Made by a program: the position numbers and the translations under genes
The notes under the pieces: model-generated
What the model was told of the DNA's origin: nothing
The model's database searches: none
What the model saw: the letters and a program-made list of their open reading frames with translations, nothing else
DNA from: Pseudomonadota bacterium
GTDB taxonomy: Bacteria; Pseudomonadota; Gammaproteobacteria; Steroidobacterales; Steroidobacteraceae
DNA length: 64,000 bases
Direction: 5' to 3'
NCBI GenBank assembly: GCA_021792555.1
Contig: JAJYUL010000014.1
Coordinates: 1-64,000 of the forward strand
Shown here: positions 44,833 through 54,198 of the stretch, one piece after another
Layout of the letters: every line of letters begins with the position of its first letter
How positions within the stretch are numbered: position 1 is the first letter of the stretch

Positions 44833-45345
44833 ATGAAGAGGCTCTGCTTTATCTCCCCCGACGTCGAGCGCACGCGCAAAGTGGTGAACGCGCTGCGGGC
44901 GGCCGGCGTGGGCGGCTCGAACCTCATGGTTATCGCGCGCAGCGACATTCCGCTCGAGGAGTTGCCTGCCGCCGGTATCGACGAGACCGACGCCACCCCG
45001 GGCCTCGCCCGCGGCTTGGCCGCAGGCGGGGTGATCGGTGCCCTGGCCGGCATCCTGGTCATTGCCTTCGAGGATGTGGGGCTCGCGCTCGGCGGCGGGG
45101 CGATTCCGCTGTTTGCGCTGTTCGGCGCGGGCGTCAGCGGGCTCGCCACGCTGCTTGCCGGCGCCTCGGTGTCCAGCTCGCGCCTGCACCGGTTTCAGCA
45201 GGCGATCCAGGGCGAAGGGAAGATTCTGCTGATGGTGGATGTCGCAGCGGCGCGGGCGGAGGAGATGAAGGAGATCGTCCGCAAGAGCGAGCCGGCGGTG
45301 GAATTCGCCGGCGAAGAGCCGCCGACGCCGATCATTCCGCCCTGA
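44833..45345 (+). CDS. Small membrane protein with glycine-rich double helix (DUF1269-like)
   Basis: 170 aa from the ATG at 44833, with a GGGAGG site 6 bases upstream. A cytosolic-looking N-terminus (MKRLCFISPDVERTRKVVNA) is followed by two glycine-rich transmembrane segments (about 72-95 and 98-125: LARGLAAGGVIGALAGILV, IPLFALFGAGVSGLATLLAG), then KILLMVDVAAARAEEM. This N-terminal sensory-like fold plus glycine-zipper pair resembles DUF1269/GlsB-like stress membrane proteins. The function is unknown. Confidence 0.65.
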   Translation: MKRLCFISPDVERTRKVVNALRAAGVGGSNLMVIARSDIPLEELPAAGIDETDATPGLARGLAAGGVIGALAGILVIAFEDVGLALGGGAIPLFALFGAGVSGLATLLAGASVSSSRLHRFQQAIQGEGKILLMVDVAAARAEEMKEIVRKSEPAVEFAGEEPPTPIIPP

Positions 45346-45349
45346 GCCG

Positions 45350-45363
45350 CGGCGTATACGCCG
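45350..45363. repeat. Perfect 14-base palindrome
   Basis: CGGCGTATACGCCG lies just past the stop of the preceding small membrane protein gene and 56 bases before the next start. It may be a terminator stem or an operator. Confidence 0.45.
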
Positions 45364-45418
45364 GATGGGCACAGGCGCGGTTCGCAGGGCAAACAGACCT
45401 CAGAGCAGGAGGTGTGCC

Positions 45419-45697
45419 ATGCCGATCGATTTTGAGCGTGCACGTCTCGTGCCGAGCGCAGTGTTCGCGTCCCCGTGGGATGTGGTCGCCTGCCCGGACC
45501 TCTCCCGGGAAGAGAAGGTCGATGTCCTGCTGCGCTGGGCCTACGATGCGGCGGAACTCGCGGTCGCCCGCGAGGAAGGCATGCCCGGCGCCGAGGACGA
45601 TCAACAGGGGCAGATTCTGAGTGCGCTGCAGGCCCTGCAGGAGCACATCGACACCGAGCGGGCCGGCCCGACGAAGCATCACGGCCTGCTGTCCTAA
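45419..45697 (+). CDS. Small conserved acidic protein
   Basis: 92 aa with an exact AGGAGGTGTGCC-ATG start. The sequence PSAVFASPWDVVACPDLSR, then WAYDAAELAVAREEGMPG, and an amphipathic C-terminal helix are recognisable as a widespread unnamed proteobacterial family of about 90-100 residues. There is no signal or membrane segment. Its stop overlaps the convergent hydrogenase protease gene by 4 bases. Confidence 0.75.
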   Translation: MPIDFERARLVPSAVFASPWDVVACPDLSREEKVDVLLRWAYDAAELAVAREEGMPGAEDDQQGQILSALQALQEHIDTERAGPTKHHGLLS

Positions 45698-46158
45698 GGC
45701 GCGCCGGCGCATGCGATCCGCTCGGCAACGGCGCGCACGGCAGTGCGCACCGGCTCAGAGAGCGATTCTCCCGCGCCGTACGAGAGCCCCTCGATGGCAT
45801 AGACCACGCAGCGTCTCGGCAGCACCCCGAGCGCTCTGGCGAGCTCGATGGCTTCGGCGAGACCGATGCCATGGGTCGAGGTGGCGCCTGCCAGAGACGG
45901 CAGGATGGCAGTTGCCACATCGAAGCGCTGCACGGTTCCCGCCGGCAGCCCGGATGCACAGGCGTCGATGAGACAGACCTCGCGTGCGCAGCCGAGCAGG
46001 GCCAGCAGCGCGGCCGGCTCCCCGTCGCTCTCGATCAGCTCGATATCGGCCGGCAGCCGGCCGCGCAGCTCGGCGATGCACGCGGGGCCGGCCGCGTCGT
46101 CACCCCGGTAGGGGTTGCCGAGGCCGATCACCAGGCGGCGCAGCGTCGCGCCGCTCAC
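45694..46158 (-). CDS. [NiFe]-hydrogenase maturation protease (HycI/HoxW family)
   Basis: 154 aa from the GTG at 46158, which overlaps the large-subunit stop (GTGA). The family signature LVIGLGNPYRGDDAAG (about 6-21) with its Asp ligands, and IDACASGLPAGTVQRFD, are present. This endopeptidase trims the C-terminus of the large subunit after nickel insertion. The adjacent large subunit carries a 9-residue tail (FLQLEVLER) after the conserved His420, which is the expected target. It is the last gene of the hydrogenase operon. Confidence 0.88.
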   Translation of the reverse strand: MSGATLRRLVIGLGNPYRGDDAAGPACIAELRGRLPADIELIESDGEPAALLALLGCAREVCLIDACASGLPAGTVQRFDVATAILPSLAGATSTHGIGLAEAIELARALGVLPRRCVVYAIEGLSYGAGESLSEPVRTAVRAVAERIACAGAP

Positions 46159-47444
46159 CGCTCGAGGACCTCGAGCTGAAGAAAATGGGTGGCGCAGGAA
46201 ATGCACGGGTCGTGATTGCGCACCAGCTGCTCGCAGCGCTGACGCAGCTGCTCCTGCGGCAGCCTCAGGAACTGCGTGCCGAAGCGGCGCAGATCCTCCT
46301 CGATTGCGGCCTGGTTCTGGGCGGTCGGCGGCACGATGCGCGCTTCGCTGATCGTGCCATCGGCGCCGATGCGGTAGCGGTGGTAGAGGAGTCCCCGCGG
46401 CGCCTCGGTCGCCGCGATGCCCATGCCGCTACGCGGCTCGAACTCGCAGGCCGGCGCCTCGGGCTCCTCGTACTCGGCGATGATCCGCAGCGCCTCATCG
46501 CAGGCATACAGCACTTCCACGGCGCGCACGACGATGCTGCGGAACGGATTGGTGCAGCGGGCGGTGAGCCCGGCCGCCCGCGCCGCTTCCTGGGCGATGG
46601 GCGAGAGCCGCTCGAAGTTCAGGCTGTAGCGGGCGAGGGGGCCGGTGAGGTACGCGCCGCCGGCGCGCAGCTGCGCGTGCAGGGCGGTCGATCGGCGCAC
46701 CTGTGTCTCATCGATGTGCGCCTCGAACTCCCCGGGCGCGATGTCGAGCCCCTGGTTCGAGGCGATCCGGCCCTCATTGAACGGATATTCCGCGGGATGG
46801 CGCAGTGCCACGAACGTGTAGTCGCGGTCGCAGGCGGGGAACTCGAAGCCGGACGTCCAGCGAACGGTCTCGAGGGCCGCCTCGCGCGCCCACTTGAGGC
46901 GCTCGGCGAGCGGGGCGAGATCGCGCTTGCGCGGCACCCGATAGAACCCGCCGACGCGCACCGACACCGGATGGATCTCGCGTCCCCCGAGCAGCGCCAG
47001 GATGTCGTTGCCGGCCTGCTTCAGAGCGAGCCCCCGGCGGACCGCATCGGGGTGCTCGCGCGCCATGTCGATGCCGCTCGCGTAGCCGAGAAAGTCGGGT
47101 GCATGCAGCAGAGTGATGTGCAGCGCGTGGCTCTCGATCCACTCCCCGCAGTACAGCAGCCTGCGCAGAGCGCGCACCGGGCCGCTCACCTCGATCCCGA
47201 GGGCGCTCTCCACGGCGTGCACCGCGCTCATCTGGTAAGCCACGGGACAGATGCCGCAGATGCGGGCGGTGATGTCAGGCGCTTCGGTGAGCTCACGGCC
47301 GCGCAGCAGCGCCTCGAACAGGCGCGGTGGCTCGAAGATACGCAACTCCGCGCGCTCGATTCGCCCGTCGCGCACGAGCAGGCGTACGCCGCCTTCGCCC
47401 TCGACGCGGGTCAGCTGCTCGACCCGTATGGTTCTATTGGGCAT
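46155..47444 (-). CDS. hydA: Group 3b-type [NiFe]-hydrogenase large subunit (alpha)
   Basis: 429 aa from the ATG at 47444 ([19 protein letters not shown]). The L1 motif is [11 protein letters not shown] with Cys63 and Cys66; the position of the usual His of this motif reads Gln71 (Y-Q). The L2 motif near the C-terminus is [10 protein letters not shown] with Cys414, Cys417 and His420. The four Ni-Fe ligand cysteines are thus intact. The size and the linked NAD(P)- and Fe-S-binding subunits place it in the cytosolic group 3b bidirectional NADP-linked hydrogenases. It overlaps the small subunit by 11 bases. Confidence 0.9.
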   Translation of the reverse strand: MPNRTIRVEQLTRVEGEGGVRLLVRDGRIERAELRIFEPPRLFEALLRGRELTEAPDITARICGICPVAYQMSAVHAVESALGIEVSGPVRALRRLLYCGEWIESHALHITLLHAPDFLGYASGIDMAREHPDAVRRGLALKQAGNDILALLGGREIHPVSVRVGGFYRVPRKRDLAPLAERLKWAREAALETVRWTSGFEFPACDRDYTFVALRHPAEYPFNEGRIASNQGLDIAPGEFEAHIDETQVRRSTALHAQLRAGGAYLTGPLARYSLNFERLSPIAQEAARAAGLTARCTNPFRSIVVRAVEVLYACDEALRIIAEYEEPEAPACEFEPRSGMGIAATEAPRGLLYHRYRIGADGTISEARIVPPTAQNQAAIEEDLRRFGTQFLRLPQEQLRQRCEQLVRNHDPCISCATHFLQLEVLER

Positions 47445-48216
47445 GACGCTCACTCTCGGTGCGGAATGCCTCGGCATTGGCGTTGAACGAGCGGTACAGG
47501 CGCAGCAGATGAGCCCGGTCGAGACCGAGCGTCGCGAGCGCACGGCCGAGGGCCAGGGTGTTGGGCGATTCCTGCGGCCCGTAGCAGCCGTAACAGCCGC
47601 GCTGGAAGGCCGGGCAGATCGCCCCGCAGCCCGCCTGAGTCACCGGTCCGAGGCAGGCCGTGCCGTGCGCCACCAGCACGCACGCGCGGCCGAGCGACTT
47701 GCAGTCGATGCACACGCTGTGCGTCGGGACCGCCGGGCGGCGTGCGGCCAGGAACGCGCTGATCACCTCGAGGAGCTGGCGCTTGTTGACCGGGCAGCCG
47801 CGCAGCTCGAAATCCACCGGCACGTGCTCGGCGATCGCAGTCGAGGTCGCCAGCGTGCGGATGTACGCCGGATGAGCGTAGACGGCGGCGGTGAATTCGC
47901 GGATGTCGGCGAAGTTGCGCAACGCCTGAATGCCGCCGGCGGTGGCGCATGCCCCGATGGTCACGAGCCGGGTGGAGCGCCGCCGGATCGCGACGATGCG
48001 CTCGGCGTCGCGCGGCGTGCTGATCGAGCCCTCGACCAGCGAGAGATCATAGTGCCCGCGCATCGGTGCGGTCGCCGCTTCCGGGAAGTAGGCGAGCTCG
48101 AGCGCCTCGCCGAGCGTCAGCAGCTGCGGTTCGCAATCAAGCAGGCTTAACTGACAGCCGTCGCACGAGGCGAACTTCCACACTGCGAGACGGGGCTTTG
48201 CCTTCGGGGTGCGCAT
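47434..48216 (-). CDS. hydD: Group 3b-type [NiFe]-hydrogenase small subunit (delta)
   Basis: 260 aa small subunit with no Tat signal, so cytosolic. The proximal cluster ligands start with [13 protein letters not shown] and continue through [19 protein letters not shown] and [13 protein letters not shown]-terminal ligands for further clusters are [34 protein letters not shown] and GCYGCYGP. I use the ATG at 48216, which shares its A with the gamma-subunit stop (TGATG); a GTG one codon upstream is also possible. It is the electron relay of the heterotetramer. Confidence 0.9.
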   Translation of the reverse strand: MRTPKAKPRLAVWKFASCDGCQLSLLDCEPQLLTLGEALELAYFPEAATAPMRGHYDLSLVEGSISTPRDAERIVAIRRRSTRLVTIGACATAGGIQALRNFADIREFTAAVYAHPAYIRTLATSTAIAEHVPVDFELRGCPVNKRQLLEVISAFLAARRPAVPTHSVCIDCKSLGRACVLVAHGTACLGPVTQAGCGAICPAFQRGCYGCYGPQESPNTLALGRALATLGLDRAHLLRLYRSFNANAEAFRTESERHAQ

Positions 48217-49052
48217 CACAGCTCCCGCACTCGCAGCGTCGCGGCCAGCCGGTCGTAGCGCAGCACCGGGCCGTCACGGCACACGAGCAGTCCGCCGAAC
48301 TGACAGTGTCCGCACAGGCCGATGCCGCATTTCATGTTGCGCTCCATCGACAGATAGATCGCCCCGTGCGCGAGCCCGCAGGCCGCGAGGGCGTCGGCGG
48401 CAAAGCGCATCATGATTTCCGGGCCGCAGACCAGCGCCAGCGTGCGGCTGGGATCGAAGCGTGCGTGGGCGATCAGACCGGTCACGACCCCGACATGCCC
48501 CTGCCACGGTTCAACCGTGTGGTCGACCGTCACCTCGACCGCCAGGTCGCCGCGCTTGCGCCACGCATCGAGCTCCCGGCGGAAGAGAATCTCCTTCGGG
48601 CTGCGTGTGCCGTAGAGCAGGGTGATGCGCCCGTAGCGGGCACGCTCTGAGAGCAGGCGGTAGATCGCGGGCCGCAGCGGGGCGAGCCCGAGTCCGCCGG
48701 CGACGAGCACCACGTCACGGCCGCTCGCCTCGCTCATCGGCCAGCCGGTGCCCAGGGGGCCGCGGATGGCGAGCGAGGCGCCCGGGCCGAGCCGCGTGAG
48801 GGCGCTCGAGACGGGCCCGACGGCGCGGATGGTGTGCACGATGCGCCGCGGGTGCGCCGGGTCGCCCGAGAAGCTCACCGGCACTTCCCCGATCCCGAAA
48901 GCGGTGAGCATGTTGAACTGGCCGGCCTCGAACGCGATCGGCTCATCACGATGGCCTTCGAGTTCCAGAGTCCAAACGTCCGGCCCATCGCGCCGCCTGC
49001 GTCGCACGCGCACGACGCGCGGGCACATCGGGTCGGCTGCGGGTGAGTACAT
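48216..49052 (-). CDS. hydG: Hydrogenase gamma subunit, FAD/NAD(P)-binding oxidoreductase
   Basis: About 278 aa from the ATG at 49052 ([16 protein letters not shown]), chosen for its GAGG site. It is a ferredoxin-NADP reductase-fold protein: FAD binding in [23 protein letters not shown](P) binding in [20 protein letters not shown] and [14 protein letters not shown], and a C-terminal 2Fe-2S motif [18 protein letters not shown] followed by LVCRDGPV. It passes electrons between NAD(P)H and the Fe-S chain of the hydrogenase. Confidence 0.9.
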   Translation of the reverse strand: MYSPAADPMCPRVVRVRRRRRDGPDVWTLELEGHRDEPIAFEAGQFNMLTAFGIGEVPVSFSGDPAHPRRIVHTIRAVGPVSSALTRLGPGASLAIRGPLGTGWPMSEASGRDVVLVAGGLGLAPLRPAIYRLLSERARYGRITLLYGTRSPKEILFRRELDAWRKRGDLAVEVTVDHTVEPWQGHVGVVTGLIAHARFDPSRTLALVCGPEIMMRFAADALAACGLAHGAIYLSMERNMKCGIGLCGHCQFGGLLVCRDGPVLRYDRLAATLRVREL

Positions 49053-49059
49053 CGTGGCC

Positions 49060-49521
49060 TCAGCCGCGGGCGCCGTAGACATCGAGCAGCTGCAGCCGCG
49101 CGGCATGCAGGCGCTGAACGAGCACCGGCATGAAGCGCTTCATCAGCTCGTAGCCGAGGTCGTGATCGGCCTCGCTCTTCGTGCGCAGGCAGGTCGCATC
49201 GATGGAGACGGCGCGCACCAGCTCGAGCGCCTTGGCGTCATAGGTCCATCGGTAGGGGGGAATGAGCCATGAGACACCCACGAGCTCACCCGGCCCGAGC
49301 GTCTGGAACGTCACGGTGCCGCGCCCCGGTCCGGACAGCTCCAGCACGACTCGCCCGTGGCGCAGCAGATAGAACTGCTCGGCGCGCGCGCCCTGCTGCA
49401 GCAGATACTGTCCCGGATCGAAGCGTGTGTTCTTCGCGCAGTTGCTGATCAGATGGGTGTAGGCCGGATCGATGCCGGCGAAGAACGGATGTTCGGTGAT
49501 GATCTGCTCGATGCCTTCCAT
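49060..49521 (-). CDS. Cyclic-nucleotide-binding-fold protein inside the hydrogenase operon
   Basis: 153 aa with a GGAGACG ribosome site. A single cNMP-binding beta barrel is visible: [59 protein letters not shown] and [18 protein letters not shown]. Two C-terminal helices follow and there is no HTH, so it is not a transcription factor. It sits between the beta (Fe-S) and gamma (FAD) subunit genes. An accessory or allosteric subunit that senses a nucleotide is the likely role, by inference. Confidence 0.85.
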   Translation of the reverse strand: MEGIEQIITEHPFFAGIDPAYTHLISNCAKNTRFDPGQYLLQQGARAEQFYLLRHGRVVLELSGPGRGTVTFQTLGPGELVGVSWLIPPYRWTYDAKALELVRAVSIDATCLRTKSEADHDLGYELMKRFMPVLVQRLHAARLQLLDVYGARG

Positions 49522-49531
49522 TACCGTCTCC

Positions 49532-50659
49532 TCAGGTCGGCTCGCTCGCGCGAATCGCCGTCACTTCCTCCGTGATGTCGATGCCGACGGGGCACCAGGT
49601 GATGCACCGACCGCAGCCGACGCAGCCTGAGCTGCCGAATTGCTGGTGCCAGGTGGCGAGCTTGTGGGTCATCCACTGGCGGTAGCGCGAGCGCGTGCTT
49701 TGGCGGACGCTGCCGCCGTGCAGATGCGCGAAATCGACCGTGAAGCACGAGTCCCACCTCTGGGTGCGCGTCGTCTCCTGGCCGGCGAGGTCGCTGGAGT
49801 CCTCGGCCGTGGTGCAGAAGCACGTCGGGCAGACCATCGTGCAGTTGCCGCACGCGAGGCAGCGGTCCGCAACCTCGCTCCAGCGGGGATGCTCGAGGTT
49901 GCGCAGCAGGACTTGCGGCAGATCGTCGGACGGCATCTTCCGGCCCATGTGCTCGGCGGTGTGCTGAACGACTGCACGTGCCGCGGCGATCTCAGCGTCG
50001 GTCGCCGCCCGGTGCGCAATCTCCGCGAGCACCGCGCGCCCGCTCGATGTTCCGGCCTGCAGCACAAACGCGGACGAAGCGGCCGCGGTGAGTTCCGTCA
50101 GCGCGAGGTCGAACCCGCCGGCGAGGCTCGGCCCGGCGTGCATCGAGGCGCAGAAGCAGGTGCCGCCGGCGACCGCGCAGTTGACGGCAACGATGAAGGT
50201 ATCCGCGCGCCGCGCCCGATAATGCGGATCGCCGGGCGCGGTGCCGAGCAAAACACGGTCCTGTATCGCGATGGCGCGCAGTTCGCAGGCGCGTACCCCG
50301 ATGAGCGCGAGGCGGTGCTCGCCGGGCGGCTCGCAGCGCACCTGCAGCGTCTCGCCGTCGCGCCGGGCGCTCCACAGCGGCTCTCGCGGGGGATGCAGAA
50401 ACTGCTTCCAGCTGTGCGGTCCGACCGCATAGCCGAACAGCGCCCGATCCTCGCGACGCCTCAGGCGGTAATGCCCGCCCGACTGCTCGTCCGTCCACCC
50501 GCACGGCAGATCCTGCACGGAGGCGATCTCATCGTAGCCGATCACGCCCTCGTGCAGAGTGGGGCCGAGAGTGCGGTAGCCGCGCTGCCTGAGCACGCGG
50601 AGCAGCTGCTCGAGGCCTTCCTCTGTCAGAACCTGGGCCGAATCTGCCTGCCAAGACAT
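49532..50659 (-). CDS. hydB: Hydrogenase beta subunit, 4Fe-4S dicluster protein
   Basis: 375 aa, the first gene of the hydrogenase operon. The C-terminal third has ferredoxin motifs [16 protein letters not shown] and [14 protein letters not shown]. The N-terminal two thirds is the HydB-type domain with [19 protein letters not shown] and the conserved [12 protein letters not shown]. It links the gamma subunit to the hydrogenase small subunit. Upstream is a 241-base divergent region with no recognised site. Confidence 0.9.
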   Translation of the reverse strand: MSWQADSAQVLTEEGLEQLLRVLRQRGYRTLGPTLHEGVIGYDEIASVQDLPCGWTDEQSGGHYRLRRREDRALFGYAVGPHSWKQFLHPPREPLWSARRDGETLQVRCEPPGEHRLALIGVRACELRAIAIQDRVLLGTAPGDPHYRARRADTFIVAVNCAVAGGTCFCASMHAGPSLAGGFDLALTELTAAASSAFVLQAGTSSGRAVLAEIAHRAATDAEIAAARAVVQHTAEHMGRKMPSDDLPQVLLRNLEHPRWSEVADRCLACGNCTMVCPTCFCTTAEDSSDLAGQETTRTQRWDSCFTVDFAHLHGGSVRQSTRSRYRQWMTHKLATWHQQFGSSGCVGCGRCITWCPVGIDITEEVTAIRASEPT

Positions 50660-50900
50660 GGGTACCCATCCGCCGCCGGTCGGGTGGCGATGCCCTCATC
50701 ATCGGGGGATTGGGCGTTCGGACAATACGCAAATGCCGGCATGCGCGCGTCCGAGGGGTGAGCGCGGCGGCGGGCGCGGCACGCGGCGTTCGCGCTGTCG
50801 TCGCCATCGGCGAGCCCCTGCGGAGTGCGTAATTGCGCGTATTTCCGCGCCGTGTTGCGGGGCGCAGGTTGTGCCGCACAGAGCCCGGGAGACATCCGCA
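50660..50900. promoter_or_regulatory. Divergent control region upstream of the hydrogenase operon
   Basis: No ORF of note is seen. The perfect palindrome ATGGGTACCCAT (50658-50669) overlaps the hydB start codon and could affect initiation. No FNR (TTGAT-N4-ATCAA), NtrC or -24/-12 element was recognised. Confidence 0.35.
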
Positions 50901-51296
50901 ATGAACAACGCTGTCGGCCGCGCGCAGATCGGCCAATGGTATCTGCGCTGGGACAAGGGCGAGCTGTTTCACGTGATCGCCAACGACGAGCGCACGCACA
51001 CCATCGCCATCCAGACCTTCGACGGCGATATCGACGAGATCGACGAGGCCGCCTGGCAGGGGCTGCCCATCGGGTTTGCCGAGCCCCCCGAGGATTGGAC
51101 CGGACCGGTCGATGACGTGGAAGTCGACGATCTCGGCTATTCCGAGACGGAGATGCAGGCCGAGGACTGGGAGGAGCCGCTCGAGCCGCTGCGCAAGGGC
51201 GTGGAGGAATGGCAGGACGAGCGGGAAGAGAGCGATCGCGATCCCGAAGGGGAGGGGATGCCGCCGCTGCTGCGCGATGAGCGCGAGGCGCGCTGA
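50901..51296 (+). CDS. Acidic conserved protein of unknown function (DUF6763-like)
   Basis: 131 aa, strongly acidic. The N-terminal half (GQWYLRWDKGELFHVIANDE, IAIQTFDGDIDEID) looks like a small beta domain, followed by EPPEDWTGPVDDVEVDDLGY, which I recall as a widespread gammaproteobacterial small-protein family (DUF6763). The C-terminus is a Glu/Asp/Arg-rich tail. No signal or membrane segment. Function unknown. Confidence 0.65.
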   Translation: MNNAVGRAQIGQWYLRWDKGELFHVIANDERTHTIAIQTFDGDIDEIDEAAWQGLPIGFAEPPEDWTGPVDDVEVDDLGYSETEMQAEDWEEPLEPLRKGVEEWQDEREESDRDPEGEGMPPLLRDEREAR

Positions 51297-51393
51297 GGGC
51301 TCGCGGTGCCGGGTCCGTGGCACGTGCGCGTGACTCGGGTATCATCCGGCGCAGGCGCTGAGGAAGGAATGAGCCGATGGCGGGGCATCAAAG

Positions 51394-52293
51394 ATGAGCG
51401 CCGGACGCGGCTCCGCGTACCTGCGCGCGGGAGTCGTGAGTGTCCGGCCGGTGGTGCGGATTGTCTGGCGCACGCTGTTGGTGTTTGCGATCGTCGGGGC
51501 GATCGCGTGGGCGCTCGGGCGCAATGCGGCGGTGCTCGTCGTTCAGCTGCTGGTGCTGGCGTTGCTCGTGTTTCGTGCCAGCCAGTCGCTGCGCAATCCT
51601 CGCCAGCGAATCGTGCTCCGCGGGATCCGGCCGCGGCACTTCGCGCTCGCGCTGCGCGTGCTCGCCGGCGTGTTGATTGCCGTGCTCATGCTGCTTGCGC
51701 CGAATACCGTGCTGCGTTGGGGATGGTGGGAGTCTCTCGGCGGGACCGGCAACGTGATTTTCGCGCAATCCTCCCATCCGGCCGAATGGATCTCGCGCGT
51801 TGCGCTTCCGATCCTAATCGTGATCGCGCTGCTGGTCTCGCTGAGTCTGTTTGCGCTCCACGAGGAGCGGGCGTTCCGCCGCGGGGATGAGGCCCGTGGC
51901 ACTGGGGAGCGCCTGTGGCGTTCGCTGCTGTTTGGCTTGGCGCACCTCGTCATGGGCATCCCGATCGGGGCGGCGCTCGGGCTGGGTGTCGGAGGATTCG
52001 GGTTCAGCCAGGCGTATCGCCGCCGGTGGCGCGAAAGCGGCTCACGCCTGCAGAGCGTGCTCGAGTCGGCCCGCGTGCACCTCGCCTACAACCTCATGCT
52101 GGTGAGCCTTGTCGCCGCGACGCTGATCGGCGCCGCGTTCGTCCACCGCTCACCTGCGGCCGGCCGAGGGCACGCTGCTCCTGCCGCGGCAGCCCCTCGT
52201 GCCGGGCTCGGTCGCGCCTCCCCCCGGTACGCGTCGTTCACGCCACCGCCGACCGCCAAGCGAACGCGAGGGCCTGCCGCAGCCTCGCGCTGA
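51394..52293 (+). CDS. Polytopic membrane protein of unknown function
   Basis: 299 aa with about six hydrophobic segments (for example TLLVFAIVGAIAWALG, VLVVQLLVLALLVF, ALRVLAGVLIAVLMLLA, RVALPILIVIALLVSLSLFA, GLAHLVMGIPIGAALGLG, and MLVSLVAATLIGAAFV). The last ~55 residues are a Pro/Ala/Arg-rich tail. I recognise no catalytic motif. The GMGIPxG-like HLVMGIPIGAALGLGVGGFG segment may mark the family. Gene-like by its hydrophobic pattern and codon use. Confidence 0.6.
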   Translation: MSAGRGSAYLRAGVVSVRPVVRIVWRTLLVFAIVGAIAWALGRNAAVLVVQLLVLALLVFRASQSLRNPRQRIVLRGIRPRHFALALRVLAGVLIAVLMLLAPNTVLRWGWWESLGGTGNVIFAQSSHPAEWISRVALPILIVIALLVSLSLFALHEERAFRRGDEARGTGERLWRSLLFGLAHLVMGIPIGAALGLGVGGFGFSQAYRRRWRESGSRLQSVLESARVHLAYNLMLVSLVAATLIGAAFVHRSPAAGRGHAAPAAAAPRAGLGRASPRYASFTPPPTAKRTRGPAAASR

Positions 52294-52397
52294 GGCTCTC
52301 AGGGACCGGTCGGTTCACGGCGGGGCTGCGGCTGCGCAGGCGTGCCGCTATTTCGGCCCCGGACGTCGACCGCACCGAAGGTCCGCACCGCGGCAGG

Positions 52398-53027
52398 CTA
52401 GCCCGGCCGATGAGGCGCAGCGGGCGAGCGGGCCATGAGTTTGGCGGCGACGCGCTCGAGTCCGACGCCGGAGCGGCGTGCTTCTTGATACATCTTGTGC
52501 CGGATAATCCACGCGCCGATCAGGGGCGGGACCCAAAATGCCGGCTGCAGCTCGAGTTGCATGTCGAGGCACGTGGGCGCGGGCCCGTCGCGGCAGGGCC
52601 GCACGGTCCAGCGGGCGCGGCCGGATCTGAAGTCCCCGCCATGAGGCACGAGCGCCGCGCGCAGGACTCCGCCCCGTGCATCGGGGGTTGCTGTCATGAT
52701 CTGCTGCTGGTGCAGGGTCTTGCAGAAAATCCAGACGCACGCGTGCACGGTTGCGAACAGGCGGACGCGGTGCGGCTGTGCGGTGGGCACGATGCGCACG
52801 CGGCGCAGGTCGGGGTTGTAGCGCGGCATGGCCGCATAATCCTGCAGCGCCGCGAACACCGCCCACGGCGGGGCATCCAATGCCATGCGCACGGCGATCG
52901 CAAAGTGCGAGCCGTGCCGGCTCGCGTGCACGGAGAGGATTCGGGCGGCCCAGGCCGGCGCGGGCAGTCCCGCGACCACGAGCGCCAGCGCGAGCGCGAG
53001 GCAACGCCGCGGCGGGCCGCAGCGCAT
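52398..53027 (-). CDS. SRPBCC/START-like domain protein with signal peptide
   Basis: 209 aa from the ATG at 53027, where the signal peptide CLALALALVVAGLPAPAWA starts soon after MRCGPPRR. The mature domain has the polyketide-cyclase/START-like pattern DAPPWAVFAALQDYAAMPRY, a Cys-rich middle (HACVWIFCKTL) and the long C-terminal helix IIRHKMYQEARRSGVGLERV. It probably binds a lipid or hydrophobic ligand in the periplasm. It is followed by 250 bases of spacer and then a divergent GST gene. Confidence 0.75.
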   Translation of the reverse strand: MRCGPPRRCLALALALVVAGLPAPAWAARILSVHASRHGSHFAIAVRMALDAPPWAVFAALQDYAAMPRYNPDLRRVRIVPTAQPHRVRLFATVHACVWIFCKTLHQQQIMTATPDARGGVLRAALVPHGGDFRSGRARWTVRPCRDGPAPTCLDMQLELQPAFWVPPLIGAWIIRHKMYQEARRSGVGLERVAAKLMARSPAAPHRPG

Positions 53028-53278
53028 ACCGACCCCGCGCGGATAATTGCCGATGAATGCGTGGGTCTCGAACACGGCGGGTCTGTTTGCGAAGTGCAGG
53101 CGGCCGAGCAGTCTGCCGCCGGCGGCGCACCGCGAGGATACCACGGTCATTTCGATCGGCAGTGCAGCCGTGGCGTGCGGTGAGGCTGTGCGCTGGACGG
53201 GCGGCCCGTCATGCCTCAGAGTCCCCGGGCAGGCGCGCCCGTGCGCGGCATCGGCTTCGGCACTGCTCAGGAGCACCG

Positions 53279-54007
53279 ATGAACTACGAGCTGTATTACT
53301 GGCCGACGATTCAAGGAAGAGGCGAGTTCGTGCGCCTGGCCTTCGAGGAGGCCGGCTGCGGGTACGTCGATGTGGCGCGTCAGCCCGGCAGGGGATCCGG
53401 TATCCCCCGGCTGATGCGCTTTCTGTCGGGTCAGGAAAGCGGCGAGTTGCCCTTTGCGCCGCCTTTTCTCAAGGCCGGCCGGCGCGTGATCGCACAGACG
53501 GCGAACATTCTGCTCTTTGTCGGTGCCCGCCACGGCCTCGCGCCGCAGGCCGAGTACGGTCGGCTCTGGACCCATCAGCTGCAGCTGACGATCGCCGACC
53601 TGGTCGATGAGGTTCACGATACGCATCACCCGATCGCCGCGAGCCTCTACTATGAGGAGCAGAAGCGCGAGGCGCGGCGGCGGGCGCAGGATTTCCGGGA
53701 CAGCCGCCTGCCGAAGTACCTCGGATACTTCGAGCGCGTGCTCGAGCGCAACAAGGGCCGCCGAGGCTGGCTCGTCGGCTCTCAGCTGACGTATGCCGAC
53801 CTGTCGCTGTTTCAGGTGTTGGCGGGACTCGAGTATGCGTTTCCCCGCGCCATGCGGCGGCTCTCGCGCCGCCATCGGCGGATCACCGCGCTGCGGCAGG
53901 CGGTCGAGGAGCGGCCGAGAATTGCCGCCTATCTGCACTCGCAGCGCCGGGTGCCGTTCAGCGAAGCCGGCATCTTCCGCCACTATCCGCAGCTCGATGC
54001 CCAATAG
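53279..54007 (+). CDS. Glutathione S-transferase family protein
   Basis: 242 aa from the ATG at 53279. The N-terminal thioredoxin-fold domain is LYYWPTIQGRGEFVRLAFEE with ELPFAPPFLKAGRRVIAQTANIL (the cis-Pro and Ser/Thr-binding region). The C-terminal helical domain ends YADLSLFQVLAGLEYAFP. The YWPT-Q-GRGE start resembles alpha/mu-class GSTs and the prostaglandin-synthase-like group. It precedes the radical SAM gene by 191 bases; a pathway link is possible but unproven. Confidence 0.82.
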   Translation: MNYELYYWPTIQGRGEFVRLAFEEAGCGYVDVARQPGRGSGIPRLMRFLSGQESGELPFAPPFLKAGRRVIAQTANILLFVGARHGLAPQAEYGRLWTHQLQLTIADLVDEVHDTHHPIAASLYYEEQKREARRRAQDFRDSRLPKYLGYFERVLERNKGRRGWLVGSQLTYADLSLFQVLAGLEYAFPRAMRRLSRRHRRITALRQAVEERPRIAAYLHSQRRVPFSEAGIFRHYPQLDAQ

Positions 54008-54198
54008 TGCCTAAGCGCTGCCGGGGCAGTTTTTCCTTCACCGCCGGTGCGCGGCCGACATCGCGCTACGGGGGCTGCGCGCCGAAAACTGACATTTGTC
54101 CTCCCCGGACCACTACGGGAGTTGACGCTCCCGGCTCTGCGCATGATGAAATTACACGCGCCGGCGCATGGGATTTGCTCAGGAGGCGAGACGGTTGT
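54008..54198 (+). promoter_or_regulatory. Upstream region of the radical SAM / acyl-AMP ligase pair
   Basis: A 191-base spacer with an AT-rich end. TTGACG (54122-54127) is a fair -35 with weak -10 options 17-19 bases downstream (TGAAAT at 54147-54152). A strong AGGAGG (54181-54186) precedes the radical SAM start. Confidence 0.3.
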
